Shown here: positions 1-9,463 of the stretch, piece by piece
How the letters are laid out: every line of letters begins with the position of its first letter
Numbering within the stretch: position 1 is the first letter of the stretch
Source: JAEXOD01 sp963663265
GTDB lineage: Bacteria; Bacteroidota; Ignavibacteria; Ignavibacteriales; Melioribacteraceae
Assembly: GCA_963663265.2 (NCBI GenBank)
Contig: CAXXXM010000002.1
Span: forward strand, 682,001-746,000
DNA length: 64,000 nt
Reading direction: 5' to 3'
Position numbers and translations under genes: made by a program
Notes under the pieces: model-generated
Told to the model about the DNA's origin: nothing
Seen by the model: only the letters and a program-made list of their open reading frames with translations
Database searches by the model: none

Positions 1-1
1 A

Positions 2-172
2 ATTTCTTCAATCTCAAACGAAAAAGTAGGCAGCGGTAAAATTAATGATTCAGATGAGGCTTTTATACAATTGAATTTTATGAAAGAATCTATCCAACAG
101 AAAACTGCTACTGCTATGATAGCACAAGTAAATACTGCTCCACAACAAATCTATAATTTATTTGGCGGGTAG
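2..172 (+). CDS. Flagellin, C-terminal fragment (5' end outside window)
   Basis: An open frame enters from the left edge and stops at TAG 170-172, giving 56 residues. The end reads like the conserved C-terminal helix of flagellins: a segment with KINDSDEAF (compare the usual I.DADFA), then QQKTATAMIAQVNTAPQQI and a short hydrophobic end. That helix pairs with the N-terminal D0 helix and is needed for export and filament assembly. Only this tail is visible, so the assignment rests on the D0 pattern alone. A strong hairpin terminator follows 22 bases after the stop, which fits a highly expressed last gene of a unit. Alternative: another filament protein with a flagellin-type D0 helix. Confidence 0.66.
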   Translation: MSSISNEKVGSGKINDSDEAFIQLNFMKESIQQKTATAMIAQVNTAPQQIYNLFGG

Positions 173-194
173 TGATTTACAGAAACTTTACTAC

Positions 195-225
195 AAAAGC
201 TGCCATCTGACAGCTTTTTTTTATT
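195..225 (+). terminator. Rho-independent terminator after the flagellin fragment
   Basis: Arms AAAAGCTG (195-202) and CAGCTTTT (211-218) enclose an 8-base loop and run into a T-rich tract. It sits just downstream of the stop at 172. Confidence 0.85.
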
Positions 226-669
226 TTAATCCTTTTGAAGTACTTCTTTAGCAATCTACAACTTATGTGTTTTCAATTTCTTATGTTGTTTTTCTATTTC
301 CTCAATGTTTTAGACATTGCCTGCTATTAAATCATACAAAAGCTCTCTTTTTTTATATTTAAAAGTAATGTAGCAAACATTTTGCAACTTTTTAAACAAT
401 TGTTATTATTTTACAACAACTTACAGAAACAAACTGTCAAACTCAGAACAATACATTTACTTATATTTTTATTATTAGACATGTTATAACAACACATAAA
501 ATTAAAAAAGTTCGGGTCTCTATCTTTCTGCAACCTAATAATTCATCTTTTTGTGCCGCCTTGCCGAGTAGAATTGCAAGCTATTCCTTGATGAATAAAA
601 TGCCATTCTGCCAGAATGGCTTTGATTGCAGAAAAGAACAAAACTTGTCTCATGTGCTAATAGAAAACT
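226..669. other. Gene-free spacer with one 19-base palindrome
   Basis: No convincing frame, tRNA or RNA gene is visible. The one clear structure is GCCATTCTGCCAGAATGGC at 602-620, a perfect palindrome around one central base, lying downstream of the minus-strand gene that ends at 670. It has the same architecture as the CCCATTCCGCCGGAATGGG palindromes near the paralogous gene at 44361-46142, so it may be a member of that family and may help end transcription. Confidence 0.5.
602..620. repeat. Palindromic element, variant of the CATTCyGCCrGAATG family
   Basis: GCCATTCTG and CAGAATGGC are exact reverse complements separated by one C. On the minus strand the 3' side is ATTTTATT, so it could act as a terminator for the T9SS gene ending at 670. 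Compare 44144-44162 and 46162-46180. Confidence 0.6.
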
Positions 670-2460
670 TTATTTTACAAAAACCATTTTCTTTAAATCA
701 TTAAAAGCCGGTATTTTGCCTCTACCTGTTACTTCCAATCTATATAAATATATTCCGCTTGCATAATTGCTTAAATCTATTTTTGTTTCGTTGTAACCTT
801 TGTCTTTTTCGCCTTCTATTATTGTTTGTAATAGTTTACCGGTTACATCATACAATTTAACACGTACATCACCAGATTCTTTTAGACTGTAACCAATTGT
901 TGTATTTGGATTAAATGGGTTGGGATAATTTTGATATAATTCATAATTGTAATTTAGTTTTATATCTGCATCATTTACAGCGGTTATTGTTACATTTATT
1001 TCAGGGCTTGGAATGCTTTCGTTTCCTGTACTATCAACCGCAATTACTTTGTAATATACTTTTTGACTCCCTTTTGTTAAATAATCAGTATAAACTGAAT
1101 CACTTAGTGTTGCTATTAAGTGCTTTGGATCTATGTTAAAATTTGATTTTATATCTTTATATAATCTATATTCCTTAAAATCACTTTCCCACCTCTTATC
1201 CCATACCAGTTCTATTTTACTTGAATCAGGTTTATATGTTGCCGCTATCTTTTTGATCTGTTTTGGCGGTAAATCTTGATATTCATAACTTATTCCGTAT
1301 GGTCCGCCATATACACCAATATCACTTCTTGTTCCATCTACATCTAATATATTTGGATCGCCTGCATCTATTCCGGGTGAATATTTCTGTAATCTGTAAT
1401 CATATAAATTACCTACCAACGGTACAGTATCATTTACAAACATTGGGTCTGCTATTCTATCATTTGCTCCCGCTGTCATTCCATTATACATACCTCTACT
1501 AAGATTAAAAAATAAGTTATAGTCAGAATACCCGGGTGAACCATAAGAATATACAGCATGTTTACATTGTGTTATTATATTATTCTTTAGAACGAAGTAT
1601 TTTCCATTGTTCCCCGTTGCAATACCAACATTTGTTGGATCTATTAGTGTGTTATTTATAACAAACGATGTATCAGTCGAGCCGTCTCCAGTCGCCAGTG
1701 CATGTATTGATGAAGCAAATCCCGAAATTATATTATTTGTTATTACGGCTTTATTATTTGTACTAATATTTATTCCATAATATACATCGTAATAGTCTTC
1801 ATCTGTTGTTATTATATTATTCCGTATTTCATATTCGCCGCCACCTGCATTAGTTGTTATTCCAAAACACCATGAATCATTTATTAAGACTAAATTAAAA
1901 TAACAGTTTTCTATTTTATATTTATAATTATCTTCGAGAGTCGCTATGCTACATCCCGTTGTTGTATTTTTAATAATCGTGCTGTTTACTTCGGTATCTT
2001 CAAGCATTCCTATTCCAAATCCAACTGAATCAACTATGCAATTTTCGATTACCATTTTCCCCTTTTGCAAAAAGACGGCAAAGTTATAATTCTGTGTTCC
2101 AATTTGATTTTTCTTAAACGTTAAATTCTTTATTTTTACATAAGAATTATGAAAATGAGCTAATATTCTACTATCTAAACGACCATTTATTCCGGTACCA
2201 TCTATTATACATTCATCTGTATCTATACCAATTATTGTTATTGTTTTATTATGTGTATATAAGGTTTCTCTATATATACCTCTATCTATATATACTGTAT
2301 CTCCATTTATACAATAATCCAAACATTTTTGTATACTATCACATGCTGTTGCCCATGTTGTATAAGGGGGGGCAGGTGTGCCCCCCGTTTTACTTACATA
2401 TCTGGTTTCGGCAATTAATAGGTTAGTTAATAAAACAAATAGTACTATTATTGTTTTCAT
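670..2460 (-). CDS. Secreted beta-helix protein with FN3 and T9SS type A sorting domain
   Basis: The protein starts MKTIIVLFVLLTNLLIAET, a clear signal peptide. The frame could extend 8 residues upstream (2484), but that would put residues before the signal peptide and read through a palindromic repeat, so 2460 is chosen. Next comes a DTVYIDRGIYRE segment and a repetitive right-handed beta-helix (about residues 40-400, many NN/NNI turns). An FN3-like domain (about 405-500) is followed by a C-terminal sorting domain with YQNYPNPFNPNTTI and a final KKMVFVK. Export is expected through the Sec system and then type IX secretion to the cell surface. It is a paralogue of 44361-46142: signal peptide, FN3 and sorting domain are nearly identical, while the beta-helix core has diverged. 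Ligand or enzymatic activity cannot be told. Confidence 0.85.
   Translation of the reverse strand: MKTIIVLFVLLTNLLIAETRYVSKTGGTPAPPYTTWATACDSIQKCLDYCINGDTVYIDRGIYRETLYTHNKTITIIGIDTDECIIDGTGINGRLDSRILAHFHNSYVKIKNLTFKKNQIGTQNYNFAVFLQKGKMVIENCIVDSVGFGIGMLEDTEVNSTIIKNTTTGCSIATLEDNYKYKIENCYFNLVLINDSWCFGITTNAGGGEYEIRNNIITTDEDYYDVYYGINISTNNKAVITNNIISGFASSIHALATGDGSTDTSFVINNTLIDPTNVGIATGNNGKYFVLKNNIITQCKHAVYSYGSPGYSDYNLFFNLSRGMYNGMTAGANDRIADPMFVNDTVPLVGNLYDYRLQKYSPGIDAGDPNILDVDGTRSDIGVYGGPYGISYEYQDLPPKQIKKIAATYKPDSSKIELVWDKRWESDFKEYRLYKDIKSNFNIDPKHLIATLSDSVYTDYLTKGSQKVYYKVIAVDSTGNESIPSPEINVTITAVNDADIKLNYNYELYQNYPNPFNPNTTIGYSLKESGDVRVKLYDVTGKLLQTIIEGEKDKGYNETKIDLSNYASGIYLYRLEVTGRGKIPAFNDLKKMVFVK
2367..2386. 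repeat. G/C-tract palindrome inside the coding region
   Basis: GGGGGGCA and TGCCCCCC face each other across a 4-base loop, within the codons just after the signal peptide. An extra G makes a G7 run (2366-2372). The paralogue has a shorter version at the same place (46051-46068). The encoded residues there are GGTPAPPY here and GASMPPY in the paralogue. Confidence 0.7.
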
Positions 2461-2534
2461 ATCTTCAAATTCTGATAGACCCATTCCGCCGGATTGACCT
2501 AATTCATATTTATTAAATTATATATGCGTTTTTA

Positions 2535-2567
2535 CAAATTTAGTAGAATATTCTTTTTTTATCTCAA
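2535..2567 (-). promoter_or_regulatory. Candidate promoter of the T9SS beta-helix gene
   Basis: On the minus strand TTG (2565-2567), 22 bases, then TAAATTTG (2535-2542), matching the Bacteroidota TTG / TAnnTTTG pattern. The paralogue keeps TTG and GAAATTTG with 21 bases between (46272-46303). Confidence 0.4.
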
Positions 2568-2598
2568 TAAATCTATAAAATATTATTTAATTTTTTTT

Positions 2599-2670
2599 CG
2601 CTTTGGAAAAGCGAATCTATTGGTAGAAAGAATTAAACACAGAATATATTTTCCACTCCAGAGTGAGTGG
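2599..2670. repeat. Double-hairpin repeat module, copy 1 of 3
   Basis: Consists of CGCTTTGGAAAAGCG, then GAATCTATTGGTAGAA, then a hairpin with arms CCACTC and GAGTGG. The same module, same orientation, occurs at 46335-46406 and 44281-44353. Confidence 0.75.
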
Positions 2671-2983
2671 AACTGATTATTTATATTATAAAAAAATTTT
2701 ATCAAAACAAATTGGAGACACCCACCTTATTATCCCATTGTGCCTTCAATTATTAAATGAAATTAATTAATCCACAATATAATGTCAAGATAATTTTACC
2801 CAATTTGCATTATAAAAACAATTATCCAAAAAAAAGTCATAAAGAATAATCAGCTCAGAAATAAGTAAGCGAACTATCCAATATAAAACTTCAAGTTGTT
2901 TTTTATAAATATTTAACTGTTTATTTTTATAATAGAAGCATTAGCAATTATCTAATTACTAATTTGGAATGATAATTGAATTA

Positions 2984-3385
2984 TTATTTTATCCCATACT
3001 TTTTGATGTGCTTATAAGCTAAATAGCCAACCGCACCGGCTTGAACGGCTCCTAAAATTGACATCCAGCTTCTATTTGTCTGCCCATCCATATATTTTTG
3101 ATATAATGGGGATAGTAAACTTTTACCGGTTGGTAGTTCATATTGTTCTTCCGACATGCTGTTAAATAGAGACTGCTCAACTAACATTTTAGATTGCAAA
3201 AGTAAAAAGTCTTTTTCCTTATAAATAAATCTATCGGGATTAATTATGCTGCCATCTAAATTATCAAATCTAACTTTGTTCTCAATTTTAATACTCAAGG
3301 AATCGTTAATTATAAACTTTGGTTTTTCTTGAGCATTTATTGACACAAAACAAACAAAAAACAAAATAACATAAAACAATTTCAT
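2984..3385 (-). CDS. Small secreted or membrane-anchored protein of unknown function
   Basis: About 133 residues. It begins MKLFYVILFFVCFVSINAQ, a signal peptide with an SINAQ-type cleavage end. A longer frame reaches 3421 but would overlap the preceding gene and place 12 residues before the signal peptide, so 3385 is preferred. The body has no cysteine and no recognised domain. A glycine/alanine-rich segment near the C-terminus (WMSILGAVQAGAVGYLAY) may be a second membrane-associated helix before a basic tail. It lies 7 bases after the DUF4175-like gene and is the last gene of the dxr-rseP-uvrB operon, so it may work with its neighbours at the envelope. I do not recognise the family. Confidence 0.7.
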   Translation of the reverse strand: MKLFYVILFFVCFVSINAQEKPKFIINDSLSIKIENKVRFDNLDGSIINPDRFIYKEKDFLLLQSKMLVEQSLFNSMSEEQYELPTGKSLLSPLYQKYMDGQTNRSWMSILGAVQAGAVGYLAYKHIKKYGIK

Positions 3386-3392
3386 ATTACAC

Positions 3393-6300
3393 TCATTTAT
3401 TTGTTTTTTCAAGTTGTTCAAAATACTTTCGGATAATCTCTTCGTAATCTTTTGAATAACCTTCTTTAATTGAATTAATTAGTTCTTCTTTTAGTTTGTT
3501 TAATTTATCATCTGTGTAAATTAAATCTGACGGAGATTTTTGTGATGCATTTTTACCACTATTCGATTCACGTTCTTTTTCAAAATCTCTATCATTTATT
3601 GATCGTTGAGCATCAAGAAGTTTACTTAATATTTTATCCTGCTTTTTAACAATATTAGCATCAACATCTTTTTGAGTACGCATATTAGATATTACTTCGT
3701 TCATCTCATCAAGCAGTTTTTCCATGTTAGAAGCAATTTTTTTTGACTGACCACTTTCTCTTGCTTCCTTATTTAATTCTTCCAAAGATTTTTTAATCAT
3801 CTCTTGTTGATTTGCAAGTCGCTGCATTTCAGCCTGCTGCTGCATACTCATTTCGCCACTCCCCTTCATCATCTGTTCCGTCATCTGATTTAGACGCATC
3901 TGTTGTTCAGAAAGTTTCTGAAATTGCTGCATCATAGACATCATGCCGCTCCCTTGTCCGCTCCCCTGCTGATTCATCATTTGTTCCATTGCATTTTTCA
4001 TCATTGAAGCAGCTTGATTAAGGTTACCCATTGCTTTGGTTTGACTTTGTGAAGCAGAATAACTATTTTTCCCCTGCATAGATTGAACTGCACTATTCAT
4101 ATTGCTTTTTGCTTCGCCTAACGATTTGCCCATTTCCGGGGATATAGCAAAAGTTTTTTGTGCTAAGTTTGATAACTGGGAATTAATTTTATCAAGGTCA
4201 TCTGATAACTCAGATTGTTTTTTTGTTAATTCTTGAAATTTATTTGAATTAAACTGAAGATTAGAAGTTGAGTTTTTCACCTTTTCTTGTTCTTTTGAAA
4301 GGTCAAGAATATTGTTAATAACTTTCAGCATATCAGAATAAACCTGCATTTGATTCTGCATTTCCATTTTGGATTTCATCTTCTGCATCATGTTATTCAT
4401 AGATTTCATGTTTTTTGAAATCTGTTTTTGTTTCTGCATGGCTTTATTTTTATCCCCTTTATCCATTTCTTGCTGGGCATCTTCTGAAAGCTCTTCGTTC
4501 TCTTGTTTTTCCATTTCGTCAACTGCTTTATCTGCCTCTTCTTTTGGCATATCTTTCATATCTTTCATTGTTTCTTGAAGTTGCTTTAATTCTTCTTCAA
4601 GCTTTTTCATATCTTTTGAAACAGCATCTTGTTTCTTCTTTAATTCTTCCTTTTCTTTAGAATTCTGCAAATCACTTTTTTCAGTTTCTTTAGATAATTC
4701 ATCTTGTTGCTTTTCTAAATTTTTAGTTCGTTTTTCAAGTTCATCTATTTTTTGTTCTACTTTCATTCGTTTTAATAAATTAAGAGTACGTTCAATACTT
4801 TTTTTGAAAACATCTTCATTCTTTTTGAAATCTTCAAATGAATTCTGCACTTGATCGCGATTCATATTTTTCATCATTTGTTGCATCTTTTCCATCGCTT
4901 TTTGCATCTCTTCGGAATTCATTTCGTTCATAAGCTTTTGCAGTTCCATATATTTCTGCAACGTTTCTTCTGAAAGCAGTTTTTTCTCTTCTAATTTGTT
5001 TTGAGTCTCTGAAAGTTTTTCTTTAGCTTCTTCCATCTTTTTATTTAACTCGTTATATTTATCAACTGCTTCTTGAATTTTTTCTTTTTCTTCCCAAGTA
5101 ATATCTTTTTTATCTTGTTTTAACGAATTACTTATTTTTTCAATTTCAGATTTTAATTTTTCCGCTTCTTTTAATGTTTCAACTAACTTTTTCTCTGCTT
5201 CATTTTGCATTTTTTCAGCATCATTAAACACTTCGTCAATTCCCGGGATTTTTACGGTAAACTGTGCTGACTTTGTAGCTTTTGGACCTAAAAATGAATC
5301 GTTATCATATATTTCAAAATAATAACTGTAAACATCTTCAACAGCAGGCATTATTGAAGTAAAATCCCAGATGTAATAAACATCTTGCTCTGTTTGTTGT
5401 TTATTTAATTCAATACTTATTTTTTTGTATTCTTCTTTTTCTAACACTTCTTGAGGAGTAAATTTTGATGATATCAATTTATAATTAAGCAGCAGCTTAG
5501 AGAATCCATAATCATCCTTTACTTTTGTTATTAATGCAACTTTATTATCATTAGGCAGATTAATATTTTTATTTGGTGATACAATTTCAATTTCGGGATA
5601 TAAGTCTTCTAAAGCAGTAATAGTATAAGTAATAGGTTCAGCATTGTAGTTGCCCGAAATATCTTGAATAACAATTTTATAAGAATTAGTTTTAGTTACT
5701 CTAAAATTTCCTTCAGCAAAATTATTATTAACATTAAGTTTTACTTTTGTTGCATCATTAAAACTAATATAGCCTTGTTTTAACTCGCGTGATGCAATAA
5801 GCTTAATATTTACATTAGCTCCCTTTAATGTGCTAATGTTTCCATTATCTCTTTGAGAAACAACCGAAAGTTTAGAATAAGCTGGTGGAGCAATTGTAAT
5901 ATCAAACTGACTTATATAAGGTTTATTAACAACATCAACTTTATATACTTCGCTTTTAACATTTTCAATTGAAATATAATATTCAAATGTTGATAGTACT
6001 TTGACAAAATCATACTGAAATTTATTATCTTTCCCCTGTATTTCGTGGCTTTGATAATCAGCCTGGTCAACAGATTTTACAAACAGTTTAACGTTTTCAG
6101 TTGAATGCCCGCGCACTTTAACACTTATCGAAAAATCATTCCCTCTAACTATTTTTGCATTACCCGGAATTACTTCTATAATATATTTTGCCGGAGGAAC
6201 AAACTCTTTATCAAAATTTACTATTCTTGCAAAAGCATTTTGAAGTGGATTAACAAATAAAACAAAACATACTAAACAAACAGTAACAAACAAAAACCGT

Positions 6301-6776
6301 TTAAACTTATCTTTATAATCTTTTTTATTAATAAGTTGATTAAAATTGAGATTTTCTATTTTTTTATATAGTACTTCAAATGCTTTTTCAACTAAAGAAG
6401 TAGAAGAGCTGTTTAATTTTTTTTCTTCCACCAGCTGTAAAACATTTGCCATTTCATCTTTAATATCAATAAACTTTGTACCTACTTCTTTAGCAATTGA
6501 ATTAAAATTAATGGAAGTCTTTTTTTTGACAAAAGGAATTATAAATAATCCCACCAAACAAAATAAAAAAGTAAATATTGAAGAATAAACCAGCACTGTA
6601 CGAATTACAGAGCTAAAATTAAAAAAGAATTCCACTACAATTAACAAAAAAGCGAGCAGCGTAGAAACTATTAAAAAATCAATAAGTTTACTTCCATAAA
6701 TAACATAAACTTTTTTCAAATAATAATCGGAAAGTTTTTGTTTTACTTTGTTGATATATGATTTATTAACAGCCAT
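3393..6776 (-). CDS. Large membrane-anchored coiled-coil protein, DUF4175-like
   Basis: 1127 residues. Two N-terminal membrane helices (about 30-50 and 58-85) and a third (about 160-180, LFVTVCLVCFVLFV) precede several beta-rich, Ig-like stretches (about 195-500). A very long coiled coil follows (about 510-1080), rich in K, E, Q and M, with Met-rich runs such as MQKMKSKMEMQNQMQ. This layout is that of the large DUF4175-like envelope proteins found beside DUF4159 genes in Bacteroidota. Function is not established. The start ATG lies 4 bases after the DUF4159 stop, so the two are probably translated together. Assignment to DUF4175 is by architecture and neighbourhood, not by a profile search. 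Confidence 0.7.
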   Translation of the reverse strand: MAVNKSYINKVKQKLSDYYLKKVYVIYGSKLIDFLIVSTLLAFLLIVVEFFFNFSSVIRTVLVYSSIFTFLFCLVGLFIIPFVKKKTSINFNSIAKEVGTKFIDIKDEMANVLQLVEEKKLNSSSTSLVEKAFEVLYKKIENLNFNQLINKKDYKDKFKRFLFVTVCLVCFVLFVNPLQNAFARIVNFDKEFVPPAKYIIEVIPGNAKIVRGNDFSISVKVRGHSTENVKLFVKSVDQADYQSHEIQGKDNKFQYDFVKVLSTFEYYISIENVKSEVYKVDVVNKPYISQFDITIAPPAYSKLSVVSQRDNGNISTLKGANVNIKLIASRELKQGYISFNDATKVKLNVNNNFAEGNFRVTKTNSYKIVIQDISGNYNAEPITYTITALEDLYPEIEIVSPNKNINLPNDNKVALITKVKDDYGFSKLLLNYKLISSKFTPQEVLEKEEYKKISIELNKQQTEQDVYYIWDFTSIMPAVEDVYSYYFEIYDNDSFLGPKATKSAQFTVKIPGIDEVFNDAEKMQNEAEKKLVETLKEAEKLKSEIEKISNSLKQDKKDITWEEKEKIQEAVDKYNELNKKMEEAKEKLSETQNKLEEKKLLSEETLQKYMELQKLMNEMNSEEMQKAMEKMQQMMKNMNRDQVQNSFEDFKKNEDVFKKSIERTLNLLKRMKVEQKIDELEKRTKNLEKQQDELSKETEKSDLQNSKEKEELKKKQDAVSKDMKKLEEELKQLQETMKDMKDMPKEEADKAVDEMEKQENEELSEDAQQEMDKGDKNKAMQKQKQISKNMKSMNNMMQKMKSKMEMQNQMQVYSDMLKVINNILDLSKEQEKVKNSTSNLQFNSNKFQELTKKQSELSDDLDKINSQLSNLAQKTFAISPEMGKSLGEAKSNMNSAVQSMQGKNSYSASQSQTKAMGNLNQAASMMKNAMEQMMNQQGSGQGSGMMSMMQQFQKLSEQQMRLNQMTEQMMKGSGEMSMQQQAEMQRLANQQEMIKKSLEELNKEARESGQSKKIASNMEKLLDEMNEVISNMRTQKDVDANIVKKQDKILSKLLDAQRSINDRDFEKERESNSGKNASQKSPSDLIYTDDKLNKLKEELINSIKEGYSKDYEEIIRKYFEQLEKTNK

Positions 6777-6780
6777 AAAT

Positions 6781-7434
6781 TTAATTAGTGAGTGAATATA
6801 AAACTATATTAGCCCCAAATTTAAGTGCTTCTTCACGTTTTTCTTTTGAATCGCCATGCACTTCTGAATCAGCCCAACCATCGCTTGGATTTGTTTCATA
6901 AGTATAAAATACCACAACCTTTTTATTATAAAGTATTCCATGCCCTTTTGGATTTTTATCATCATGTTCGTGTGTTTTTGGACAACCATTTGGAAACTTA
7001 TAATAAATATTATAAATTGAATGATTATATGGTAATTCAACCAAATCTTTTTCAGGAAAGATTTTTTTCAATTCTCTACGTATTGATTTATCCATTCCAT
7101 AATCATCATCGATGTATAAAAAGCCGCCATTTTCTAAATATTCTTTTAATCTCTTTACTTCGCTTTCGCTGAAATTGATATTGCCATGTCCTGTTATAAA
7201 AAGAAAAGGATATAAAAATATATCATTAGAGCTTACATCAACAAAAACATATTCCGGTTTTACTTTTACATGAAGATTCTGCTCAACAAATTTTAATAAA
7301 TTTACTTCAGCAGAAGGATCGTTATACCAATCCCCACCTCCTGAATATTTTAGCCGAGCAATTTGAAAAGCTCCCTCATATTGGGCGAATATAATACTTG
7401 TAAAAGTTAAAAAAAATAAAATAAACTGTTTCAT
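6781..7434 (-). CDS. DUF4159 domain secreted protein
   Basis: 217 residues with a signal peptide (MKQFILFFLTFTSIIFAQ) followed by the typical DUF4159 opening FQIARLKYSGGGDWYNDP. Further conserved-looking segments are FLFITGHGNINFSESEVKRL, LENGGFLYIDDDYG and the C-terminal FGANIVLYSLTN. The fold resembles the glutamine-amidotransferase-like alpha/beta class seen in this family, with no known reaction. It sits between uvrB (4-base gap) and the DUF4175-like gene (4-base gap). DUF4159 genes often neighbour coiled-coil membrane proteins, so a shared envelope role is inferred. Confidence 0.88.
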   Translation of the reverse strand: MKQFILFFLTFTSIIFAQYEGAFQIARLKYSGGGDWYNDPSAEVNLLKFVEQNLHVKVKPEYVFVDVSSNDIFLYPFLFITGHGNINFSESEVKRLKEYLENGGFLYIDDDYGMDKSIRRELKKIFPEKDLVELPYNHSIYNIYYKFPNGCPKTHEHDDKNPKGHGILYNKKVVVFYTYETNPSDGWADSEVHGDSKEKREEALKFGANIVLYSLTN

Positions 7435-7438
7435 ACCC

Positions 7439-9451
7439 TCACTTAATCAAACTTTTTAATTGTTCAATTTCATCTCGTAATGAAGCAGCTCGTTCAAATT
7501 CCAAATCTTTTGCAGCATTTAACATTTCTTCTGTTAACTGATCTATTAATTCCTGTTTCTGTTCGGTTGACATGTACCTTATTACAGGTTCAGCAGCCTT
7601 TAGGGCGTATGATGGTTTTTCAGGTTCTTTCTTTCTTACATCGGCTATTGATGTTGAATTAAGAATTTCTTCTTTTGATTTGAATATTGTTTTAGGAATT
7701 ATATTATTTTGTATGTTGTATTCTTGTTGTAGTTTTCTTCTTCTGTTAGTTTCGTCAATCGTTTTACGCATACTGTCAGTAATTTTATCAGCATACATAA
7801 TAACAAGTCCACTTGCATTTCTTGCTGTTCTTCCTGCCGTCTGCATTAAAGAGCGTTCACTTCGTAAAAATCCCTCTTTATCAGCATCAATAATGGCAAC
7901 TAAAGAAACTTCCGGTAAATCTAAACCTTCACGCAAGAGGTTAACACCAACTAAGACATCAAAATCACCGATTCTTAAATCTCTAATTATTTCAACACGT
8001 TCTAAAGAATCAACACCACTATGAATATATCTAACCTTAATATTTATTCTTTCTAAATAATCGGTTAAATCTTCAGCCATTTTTTTAGTAAGAGTAGTAA
8101 CTAAAACCCTTTCACTCTTCTTTACACGGATTTTGATTTCAGCAATTAAATCGTCAATTTGATTTTTTACAGGACGAACTTCAATTTGAGGATCTAATAA
8201 ACCTGTGGGGCGAATAATTTGTTCAACAAAACTCCCTCCACTTTGAATTAGCTCGTAATCAGCCGGAGTAGCACTTACATAAATTGTTTTATTTACCATA
8301 TTTTGAAATTCTTCAAATTTTAATGGTCTATTATCTAAAGCAGATGGTAAACGGAAGCCATATTCAACCAACACTTCTTTTCTACTTCTATCACCATTAT
8401 ACATCCCTTTTATTTGAGGAACCGTAACATGACTTTCATCTATTACGAGAAGATAATCTTTAGGGAAATAATCGAACAAACAAAAAGGACGAGAGCCAAC
8501 AGGTCTGCCATCAATGTGTCTTGAATAGTTTTCAATACCGGCACAGTAACCAATTTCTTTTATCATTTCCATATCAAATCGTGTACGCTGCTCTAACCTT
8601 TGAGCCTCAACATATTTTTCTTCAGCCCAAAATACTTTTAATCGTTCTCTTAATTCTTCATCTATTGTAACTAATGCTTTTTCAACTTGTTCTTGTGTTG
8701 TAACAAAATATTTAGCAGGATAAATAGGAATTGATTCAACTTCGCGAATTACATCGCCTGTAATTGAATCAATTATGGAAATTTTTTCTATCTCGTCGCC
8801 CCACATCTGTATTCTAACCGCTTCTTCATATTGATATGCCGGAATAATTTCCACCACGTCTCCACGAGCTCTAAAAGTACCACGTGTAAACTCTATATCA
8901 TTGCGAACATAATATATATCAATTAATTTCCGCAGTAACTCTTTTCTGTTTATTTCGTCGCCGACTTTTAAGAAAATTATCTGATTTGCATATTCCTGAG
9001 GGGCACCAATACCATAAATACAGCTAACACTTGCAACAATAATTACATCATTTCGCCCTTCTATAAGAGCCGTAGTTGCCTTCAACCTAAGTCTATCAAT
9101 CTCTTCGTTTACCGAAAAATCTTTTTCAATAAATAAATCTCTTTTAACAACATATGCTTCAGGTTGGTAATAGTCGTAATAACTAATAAAAAATTCAACG
9201 GCATTATCCGGAAAGAATGCTTTAAATTCCGAATACAACTGAGCGGCAAGAGTTTTATTGTGCGAAATAATGAGTGTTGGCTTATTTACTTTTTGAATAA
9301 TATTTGAAATTGTAAATGTTTTACCACTACCGGTAACACCCAACAAAACTTGATGTTTTTCACCCCTTTGAAGTCCTTGATACAAAGCCTCAATTGCTTG
9401 AGGCTGGTCTCCCGAAGGGGCATAATTTGATACTAACTTAAAACTATTCAT
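7439..9451 (-). CDS. uvrB: Excinuclease ABC subunit B
   Basis: About 670 residues, the usual length for UvrB, the damage-verifying helicase-like subunit of nucleotide excision repair. Seen: Walker A GVTGSGKTFTISNI (about 41-54), the beta-hairpin segment SYYDYYQPEAYV, the DESH box (LLVIDESHVT), helicase motif VI-type QTAGRTARN, and a C-terminal UVR domain (EEMLNAAKDLEFERAASLRDEIEQL) for UvrC contact. ATG at 9451 is chosen over a TTG two codons upstream. It is embedded in a minus-strand operon 6 bases or so downstream of rseP, an unusual setting for an SOS-type gene. No LexA-like box was recognised nearby. Confidence 0.98.
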   Translation of the reverse strand: MNSFKLVSNYAPSGDQPQAIEALYQGLQRGEKHQVLLGVTGSGKTFTISNIIQKVNKPTLIISHNKTLAAQLYSEFKAFFPDNAVEFFISYYDYYQPEAYVVKRDLFIEKDFSVNEEIDRLRLKATTALIEGRNDVIIVASVSCIYGIGAPQEYANQIIFLKVGDEINRKELLRKLIDIYYVRNDIEFTRGTFRARGDVVEIIPAYQYEEAVRIQMWGDEIEKISIIDSITGDVIREVESIPIYPAKYFVTTQEQVEKALVTIDEELRERLKVFWAEEKYVEAQRLEQRTRFDMEMIKEIGYCAGIENYSRHIDGRPVGSRPFCLFDYFPKDYLLVIDESHVTVPQIKGMYNGDRSRKEVLVEYGFRLPSALDNRPLKFEEFQNMVNKTIYVSATPADYELIQSGGSFVEQIIRPTGLLDPQIEVRPVKNQIDDLIAEIKIRVKKSERVLVTTLTKKMAEDLTDYLERINIKVRYIHSGVDSLERVEIIRDLRIGDFDVLVGVNLLREGLDLPEVSLVAIIDADKEGFLRSERSLMQTAGRTARNASGLVIMYADKITDSMRKTIDETNRRRKLQQEYNIQNNIIPKTIFKSKEEILNSTSIADVRKKEPEKPSYALKAAEPVIRYMSTEQKQELIDQLTEEMLNAAKDLEFERAASLRDEIEQLKSLIK

Positions 9452-9463
9452 TAGCAAGTTTTA

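Larger units (their letters stand above)
2461..2983. other. Upstream region of the T9SS gene, duplicated at 46143-46550
   Basis: About 330 bases (2461-2800) match the upstream region of the paralogue base for base over long stretches, including three hairpins and the text around 2700 to 2760. It holds a half-palindrome fusion (2480-2499), the hairpin CGCTTTGGAAAAGCG (2599-2613) and the hairpin CCACTC/GAGTGG (2653-2670). From about 2800 to 2983 only AT-rich sequence is seen. Confidence 0.75.

Noticed and set aside
2461..2484. Upstream extension of the first T9SS gene (MGLSEFED)
   Set aside because: It precedes a complete signal peptide and is encoded partly by a palindromic repeat. The same is true for 46143-46166.
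7572..8024. 150-codon plus frame inside uvrB
   Set aside because: Shadow of the uvrB coding region with no start signal.
9452..9457. TTG start of uvrB two codons upstream
   Set aside because: ATG 9451 gives the standard N-terminus and there is no SD that favours the TTG.
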